A DNA stretch of 64,000 nucleotides from Rhea pennata (Eukaryota; Chordata; Aves; Rheiformes; Rheidae), in assembly GCF_028389875.1 (NCBI RefSeq), contig NC_084671.1:26133083-26197082 (forward strand), in the 5' to 3' direction. Position numbers and translations under genes: made by a program. Below the pieces are notes generated by a model, which did no database searches, had not been told where the DNA came from, and was given only the letters and a program-made list of their open reading frames with translations. Shown one piece after another: positions 1 through 64,000 of the stretch (positions within the stretch are counted from its first letter, which is position 1; each line of letters begins with the position of its first letter).

Positions 1-329
1 GATGTTGCCCAAGATATTTTTATTCCATCTTTCTGCTTGTACCACTTAGCAAATTGGTTCGCAACGAGTTTCTCCACCATGCTTCTCTATCTAGTCAACA
101 AATGTTAAAGATCTAAGTTTTGGTCCCTATATATTCTTACAGCTTATTCTCAGTGCGTTCCTTCCAGCAGCACGTAGGAAGCAATTCCCTGAGGCACAGA
201 TGCAAGTCTGTGAGGAGTTCTGTTTCATCGTAAATCCCCCGCAGTCTATTTTTGCTTTTCTTAAAGGGTGCAGGATGACACAGTGAGGTCTGATAAGACG
301 ATTAGTTTAAGACTCTTAGGCTGGTTAGG
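1..329. other. Upstream flank of POLR2D, no gene seen
   Basis: AT-rich to mixed sequence with no exon I can support. No splice-flanked coding block and no polyadenylation signal clearly belonging to an upstream gene is visible. The base composition changes sharply near position 335, where the GC-rich POLR2D promoter begins. Confidence 0.5.
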
Positions 330-437
330 CACCTAGACGCGCCCGCGCCGCCTCGCCGGCTCCCCCCGGCGGGGCGCCGAGGGGCCGCGGAGCGCCGCGC
401 CTTCCGGGCGCGCACGTTTCCGGTGCCGGGTGAGGCG
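330..437 (+). promoter_or_regulatory. POLR2D: POLR2D CpG-rich promoter and 5' leader
   Basis: Composition jumps to very GC- and CpG-rich sequence that runs through exon 1 into intron 1 (about 330-800), typical of a housekeeping CpG-island promoter. Two ETS-type cores are visible: CTTCCGGG at 401-408 and TTTCCGGTG at 417-425, just ahead of the start codon. ETS factors such as GABP commonly drive Pol II subunit and other housekeeping genes. No TATA box is evident. The exact transcription start cannot be read from sequence and is probably within about 60 bases of the ATG. The leader seems very short. Confidence 0.6.
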
Positions 438-3450
<3,013 letters not shown>

Positions 3451-3944
3451 AGCTAATGCTCGTCCCCTTCATATGAACAGAAAAATTGGAGAACTTTGAT
3501 TGTTTTGGCACTCTGGACCAATACGGTCGCTCCCAGGCTGAGTAAAGGGAGTTGAAGATGAAGAGTACTCCAGCTTGGTGTTGTACATAGAGGCATTCAA
3601 ACTGGAAATCAGTTTAGCCCTTCTGGTTTGTTACATTTATAATATTGGTAAAGACTCCTGTATGGTGAGAAGCAGAGAGCCTGAAATGTCCTTTCGTAGC
3701 GGCTCCTGTATTGGTTTCTTCCAGTTCCCTCTCACTGATTTGGGAATCATCAATATGTTTCTGATTTTTAGCAAAGTGCAGATGTGACTTCTTTTTTTGT
3801 GAACTACTAAGATAGGGAGAAACTTCTTCTAACTGACTGTTGGAAGGCTTAATGATGGGAGAATCAGGATTAAGATTTTTTTTAAGTTGATTGAGACAGT
3901 GGATTTTTACCACTTCAATAATTTTGTATTATTGCTTAGTGTAA

Positions 3945-3950
3945 ATTAAA
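3945..3950 (+). terminator. POLR2D: ATTAAA poly(A) signal, POLR2D
   Basis: The second commonest hexamer, 495 bases after the stop codon. It is followed within 30 bases by GT-rich sequence (GGTGTTTCT, then CTGTTTTGT), as expected of a downstream element. Confidence 0.55.
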
Positions 3951-4024
3951 AGGTGTTTCTAATTAAGATTCTCTGTTTTGTAAATATAACTTGAGTATTC
4001 TGATTTGATTTATGAGACCTTCTT

Positions 4025-4030
4025 AATAAA
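4025..4030 (+). terminator. POLR2D: AATAAA poly(A) signal, POLR2D (alternative)
   Basis: Canonical hexamer 75 bases after the ATTAAA. Its downstream GT-rich element is less clear, so usage relative to the first signal is uncertain. Confidence 0.45.
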
Positions 4031-4970
4031 AAGAGTAACCTGGAAGAAGGCAAAAAATCTTTATGGGAAAGAACAGCTGGGACAAAGAGAAAGACAGCTG
4101 TGTCAAGTCACTGCATTACTGCATTATACTGCACAGAGTTTCACTTGCACAGCAAAGGGAAAGAAATGTAATACTATTTCAACTCTGATTTGAAACTTAA
4201 TGTTGATGAGATGTGCAGAAAGACTAAGCTGTTCAATCACAACTGGTTGAGCTACCACAGCTGAGGCATGTTGCCTCATAAGAAGAGCGTTTATGTCTGC
4301 CCTTCAGTGGCTTTATGTCTCTTGGAAGCCAGTAAATCAGACATGTCTGTCCAATAATCACAGTAACATTAATTGGATAAGAATAATTATTACATAAGGA
4401 AGCAAAACCAGAGCAAAGCAATATAGTGAATCCATATTTTATAAGCTCAGTGGCCCCTTTTGATACTGGGTATGGTGTCCAGTAAGTGCTCTCAATGTAG
4501 CTCATTTTAATGTGTCCTGTAAAATATTTCTGTTCAAGCAGCTTTAAGAAATTTTATTATTTAAAACATAGAGGACCTTTCTTCTTAATGAGAACTCATA
4601 TTTTATTCAAAACAATGAGTCTCTGCCTCCTTCCTTACTTCTTGGTAAAACAAAATAATAATTGTAATTGGGAGACAATTGTGGATGCATTTCTAAGCTA
4701 CTCTAAGACTCCAGGGGATAAATATAACAGGCTCGGTGATCTGAAACCATCTCAGGAGATTTGCATCATCCTCCACAAACAGATAAATAACTATAAGCAT
4801 CGAGGTTACTGCTTGATGGTTGTCCTTGAAATCTGGTAATCAGGATGTGCGAGTGGAAGGGAAGGTGCCTAAGAGAGCTCTGTAACATGCAGTTGCACGG
4901 CAGAGCCGAGCAGCTGGCTAGTCTGTGAGCGGTTTGTGTTAGTTACCTCATACTATTAATACTTTTAGGA
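4031..4970. other. POLR2D-WDR33 spacer, nothing recognised
   Basis: About 0.9 kb of AT-rich sequence between the POLR2D poly(A) signals and the WDR33 CpG island. Open frames of 60-109 codons on both strands show no domain or homology I recognise. Confidence 0.6.
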
Positions 4971-5156
4971 CTGCTTCGTGTTACGTAGTTAGGCGAGGTG
5001 GAAAGCGCGCGGCAACGCGTTTTGGAAGCGATAGTCTGACCTACTCTTGCAGGACAGCGTTGTGAAGGAACTGCCGCCAGCAGAAGCAGGCGGGGCGCTC
5101 GCTGCAGACGGCGGCGGGGACGCGGCGCCTCCCGCGGTGCCCCCCGGCTCCTCGGC

Positions 5157-5166
5157 GCGCATGCGC
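5157..5166. promoter_or_regulatory. NRF1-type palindrome GCGCATGCGC
   Basis: Exact match to the NRF1 core, 220 bp upstream of the YY1-type element. NRF1 commonly drives housekeeping and RNA-processing genes. Confidence 0.7.
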
Positions 5167-5192
5167 CCGCCGCTTCGCGCCTCCACCTGCGC

Positions 5193-5208
5193 GGGGCGGG
5201 GCTTCCGG
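5193..5208. promoter_or_regulatory. GC box joined to an ETS core
   Basis: GGGGCGGGGC (Sp1/KLF type) at 5193-5202 runs directly into CTTCCGG (ETS type) at 5202-5208. Confidence 0.6.
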
Positions 5209-5209
5209 C

Positions 5210-5221
5210 TGCGCACGCGCA
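5210..5221. promoter_or_regulatory. NRF1-type palindrome TGCGCACGCGCA
   Basis: Full 12-base NRF1 consensus, one base after the ETS core. A weaker relative, TGCGCCTGCGC, lies at 5271-5281. Confidence 0.7.
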
Positions 5222-5341
5222 GACTGCCTCGCGGCGGAAGGGGCGCGGAGGAAGCACGCCCCCTCCCTGCTGCGCCTGCGCCCTCCCCCGCCGCGCTGCC
5301 CCTGGAGGCGCGGGGCACGCCCCTCGCTCCAGGGAGCGTGG

Positions 5342-5348
5342 TGACGTA
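5342..5348 (+). promoter_or_regulatory. WDR33: CRE-like site TGACGTA
   Basis: Seven of eight bases of the CREB/ATF octamer TGACGTCA, about 40 bp upstream of the YY1-type element, a usual distance for CRE sites near a start of transcription. Confidence 0.45.
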
Positions 5349-5383
5349 GCGCGTGCGCCGCCCTGGTCGCTGGTGGGGGGAGG

Positions 5384-60668
<55,285 letters not shown>

Positions 60669-61303
60669 GTATGTGTGGGTCTGTGTAACAAGGAGGTGTT
60701 AAGAACCTAGGAGTGACAATGTCAGGTAGTACAAATATCTGAGCAGAGCAAGAGCTGAGAGCCCAGAGGTGCGGGGTATTTGCAGGACTGCTGCATCAAA
60801 AAACGCTAAGTGGTCGTGAAAAGAGTCATGTGGCATGGAAGCAACAAAGGTAAATGTAGAAATGGAATTACTGGAAATACTGATACGGAAATCAATGTCT
60901 GCTAAGAACATATTTAAGCTTAGCAGAAACTCCAGCTTTTTAATTTAAAGACACTGAACTATTTTAAATGGGGAGTTTCCTGGGGAGTTGATAAGCACAC
61001 TACTGCAACTTTCAGTTGTCCCACAGTAGTTTGTCCAAAGTGTGGGATGATTTTACCATGGATGCTGAAATGTGTGGTGAAGACACACCTGAAATTAGCA
61101 TGGCTCCAGTTGAGCTTCCTGCTCAATCAAGATTCAGTGCACAGCAGCACAGCTATTGTGCTTCCAGTGTACGTCTGGAAATCCTTTTAGCTGCCTTTGT
61201 TCTTCTGGAGCACCAGTTAAGAGATCCTGCCTGGCTGTGCATGTGATTACTCAGCAAGAAGCATGAGTGGGACCATGGGTGTCAGAGCGGCTTGTGTAGG
61301 ACC

Positions 61304-61358
61304 AGCACAGGTCTGAGAGGGCCAGCTGGGACTGCTGAGCTCAGCCCGGACCTGTGCT
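61304..61358 (+). other. GC-rich imperfect hairpin in WDR33 intron 16
   Basis: AGCACAGGTC (61304-61313) and GACCTGTGCT (61349-61358) are exact reverse complements. Inside, GGGC 61319-61322 can pair with GCCC 61344-61347, and AGCT 61324-61327 with AGCT 61338-61341, leaving a 10-base loop. The 55-base foldback could be a structured RNA, but no family is recognised. Confidence 0.4.
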
Positions 61359-63169
61359 AAGCACCTGCCCTGGCCTTCTGGGCTCAAGGAAGGGTGGCAA
61401 GCTTGGCACTGCCCTGCGCTTGCGCTAGGCTGAGCTTGAGTGCTGAAGAATGTTGCTTACCAGCTAATTTTACAGGAATTGAGTCGGATTTTGATCAAGG
61501 CTGGTTGAGCGCCAATTGTCTTGGGTGCAGTCTGCTCTGCAGCTCTTCGGGATCTTTAATAGCCAGTTTATTTCATTCTGGTCTCTTGCGGCTCAGGGAA
61601 AACTTTCTGTTTTCGTTACTGTGAACATATTTCTTAAAATCCCCTATTTTATTGGCACTGATTTTGTACTTAAAATTTCTCATGTTTATATTCATCTTTA
61701 AGGTGGGTTTTGGAAGGGGAATTTTGGGGGGAAAAACCCTACTTGTCCAATTTTATGAAATATTTAATCTTTAAATGTAATCTTTAACAAGATTAACTTT
61801 TTAGATTGCATTGAATAGTTTCTAGTTAAAGCTTTAGATGATTTGGATATATCCCTTGGTGTGTAGTCCAGTGCCATTTGCAATAACATGTGATGACATT
61901 GACATGAACTTCATTTAGGAGATTCAACTTCAGACTGAGGCAGAGTGGCCTACAAATTATGTATTTATTCAATTTTTTAAAAAACAAATAAGTAGCAACT
62001 CCCTCCAGAAGTCTGTTAGTGCAACACTATTGCTGAGATTTCAAAAGCATCAAAGCTGAGAAAATAAAATTTGATTCCATAACTATCAGTCATCTAATTC
62101 ATGCTAGCATGGTGTTTCTCATGGCTCTGCTAAGCAGACTGATTTTTCTGGCTTGAGAATAACTACCAAGCTTGTGCAGGTGTGTATCAAAGCGCGTGTG
62201 TGTTTATGTGCAGAATGCGTAGGACTGTCCTTGTCCAACATTGCTGTTAACGCTCTGAGGTGAGAATTCACTAGTTGCTTTTGACAGATGGACGGTTATT
62301 CTTAATGAATACTACTATCTTAAAGTCATACAAATATTGAAAAGAAAGGGCAAAAAACAAACACTTTTTACCCTTTTCCCTTCTTAGTGTAGCTTTAGTA
62401 GGATAATGCCTTAAAAAAAGAACAGATTTCAAAATTCATGATGTTCCTGTCAATTTTTGCTCCTGTTTGCTTCTCTGTAATATGAATATAATAGTAGTTA
62501 CCTAACTTGGATTTTTTTTTTTTTAGCAGTAGGCATTGGCACTTTTTTTGGTTCCAAATCCGACATTACCTTTCTGTAAATTTGTAGAAATCACTTGACT
62601 TCCTTTTGTTTTTCCCCTATCAGTAACAGGAAGGGTATGAATACTTATCTGCTTCATCAAGGCTTGTGAATTTAATACTGAATATTTATACAGATATGTA
62701 AAGGTAAAGAAACCCATTATTATCTGCACCCACTCTACATTGTAGAGTGGAGGTTTACTGCCCGGTGCTTGGGCTAGATGTACATTGCTTCCTCAATCTG
62801 AGATTTGCTACCTTCTGCAAGCATGAAACAGAATAGAAAACTGTTTATGGGAAGGAAATTTCCTGAGATATGATTGGCAAAATCTTTTTCTGGAGATAGG
62901 CATGTTGATATTAAAATAGAGCTGGGCAAACAGAATATTGCCAAGTTAGCAGTGGTACTTTTGTGGCTCTTTGGTGGTTACTGGTTTAGAAGAGTTGGTC
63001 TGAATCGCAACTAATCTTTTTAGATATGCTGAATTTCATTTCATTTACTGCTTGTGCAAGGTGCTAATACTTAAGGACAAGCCTCTATTGTCGGTGTGCA
63101 GGCAAACTTCAGGAGCTTGGGAAATGTTTTAGAAGAATGACAAGTTTTTCCTGTGGATCGATACGAAAG

Positions 63170-63380
63170 ATTCTGCAAAAAACGCAAGCAGCCGCTCAGA
63201 AGCGGCAGGGTGGTTTGTATCCGATAAGTCAGCAGGGAGGGGAGCCGCCGGCCCGAGCGTAGCTGTGGCACGGCGCGCGGGAGGAGGACACGATCATCTA
63301 AAGCTGCTGCCCTGCTCGCTGCCCTCCTGAGCTCTGCAGAATTTAGTCTCGCGGTTATAAGGTGGGGCCCATAACGCATT
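63170..63380. promoter_or_regulatory. Isolated CpG-rich patch in WDR33 intron 16
   Basis: About 200 bases rich in CG dinucleotides (for example GGAGCCGCCGGCCCGAGCG and GGCACGGCGCGCGGGAGG) inside AT-rich intron. It includes a GCCGCT/AGCGGC inverted repeat near 63190. It could be an intragenic CpG island, alternative promoter or enhancer, or a relic insertion. Confidence 0.35.
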
Positions 63381-64000
63381 TTGAGGTGAAAAGCATGTAA
63401 AAATGTAGTACTGCCGTTTTGTCTTCCTGCCTTGTTAGAGCATTAATTATTAGCAATAAGGTGTTTTGGCAAACCTTAAGGAAAGTCTTTTAGTGAACAT
63501 CAGAAACTACTTTTTGTTTAAACAAAAGTGGCATGAATTTAAGAAGTTGAAGAAAGCTTATTGCAAGAAATTTCCCTGCACAGGGAAATTACTGGAAATG
63601 TCTGGGAAGTTATAAATGTATGGGCAATCATAAAACTCCAGCCAGGTTTCAGTCAAGAATGGCAGAAGCACTGTGATAATATTTAGGTGGGTCTTTCCTA
63701 GTCAGGGAATTTGTGTTCTGGGTTCATCTCGCTGCTTAGACATTGGATAGACACTTTTTTAATGTGTATTTGATCAAGCCTTTTATTTTGCTATCTTTTC
63801 CCCCTAACTCCTTACAAAAATATTCCTTACAAATGTGCTGTTTGTAGTGCATACTTTCATGCCTTTCTTGTGTTTATCACTGATACTGCAATTAAATATG
63901 AGTTCAGTATGTAATTTAAAATTCATATTTCAAGATACGAAGGGAAAAATGCACAGATTAACTTATTACTTTTCTTCAACTGAAAGAAAGTAGTGTTTCC

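Larger units (their letters stand above)
3451..4030 (+). other. POLR2D: POLR2D 3' UTR (approximate end)
   Basis: Runs from the stop codon to the poly(A) signals at 3945 and 4025. It is AT-rich with no coding signal. The true end is not determined by sequence alone. Confidence 0.6.
60669..64000 (+). other. WDR33: WDR33 intron 16 (continues past the window)
   Basis: At least 3.3 kb. No exon encoding the next human segment (beginning EGQSTGPPP) is visible. The frame would run on for only 13 codons to a stop at 60708-60710. It contains a GC-rich hairpin at 61304-61358, a GC-elevated patch around 61250-61450 and an isolated CpG-rich patch at about 63170-63380. Open frames here show no homology. 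Confidence 0.8.

Noticed and set aside
60669-60710. Short read-through isoform after WDR33 exon 16
   Set aside because: Adds only 13 residues and no poly(A) signal lies nearby.
63071-63379. 102-codon minus-strand protein over the CpG-rich patch
   Set aside because: Basic, Leu/Arg-rich translation without a domain. Stop scarcity is explained by the local GC content. I also considered SFT2D3, which lies near the 3' end of WDR33 in human, but the translation does not resemble it.

Overview
The window is vertebrate nuclear DNA, and I read it as bird and probably songbird (passerine). It holds two protein-coding genes with introns, both on the + strand: POLR2D (complete) and WDR33 (5' part). The bird call rests on CR1 LINE debris with the ATTCTATG-type 3' end. 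The passerine call rests on one element at 39194-39326, which joins a tRNA-Ile-like head to a CR1-type tail. That is the structure I remember for TguSINE1 of songbirds.

Layout. 1-437: upstream DNA and the GC-rich POLR2D promoter. 438-3450: POLR2D, the Rpb4 subunit of RNA polymerase II, 4 coding exons and 142 codons. A striking two-unit minisatellite sits in its first intron. 3451-about 4030: POLR2D 3' UTR and poly(A) signals. 4031-about 4970: short AT-rich spacer. 4975-5880: CpG-island promoter of WDR33 with NRF1, GC-box, ETS, CRE-like and YY1 motifs, plus non-coding exon 1 carrying a 9-codon upstream ORF. 21907-60668: WDR33 exons 2-16, encoding residues 1-907 of a protein of about 1,336 residues in human. 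Introns 1 (16.4 kb) and 7 (27.0 kb) make up most of the window. 60669-64000: start of intron 16. The last roughly 430 residues (RG-rich C-terminus) lie beyond the window.

How the genes relate. POLR2D is part of the Rpb4/Rpb7 stalk of RNA polymerase II. WDR33 is the CPSF subunit that, with CPSF30, recognises AAUAAA in nascent transcripts. Two partners in coupled transcription and 3'-end formation are therefore neighbours in tandem, with about 1.3 kb between them.

Most interesting signals. (1) Reading through the weak exon 6 donor of WDR33 opens a 123-codon hydrophobic tail. It ends inside the second of five AATAAA hexamers packed into 102 bp, which looks like an intronic-polyadenylation isoform of about 331 residues with membrane-spanning segments. 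Since WDR33 itself binds AAUAAA, autoregulation is plausible. (2) A possible 9-nt in-frame microexon in intron 12. (3) The AAAB-AAB-AB minisatellite. (4) The tRNA-Ile/CR1 SINE. The window shows no sign of an operon, CRISPR array or other prokaryotic system.
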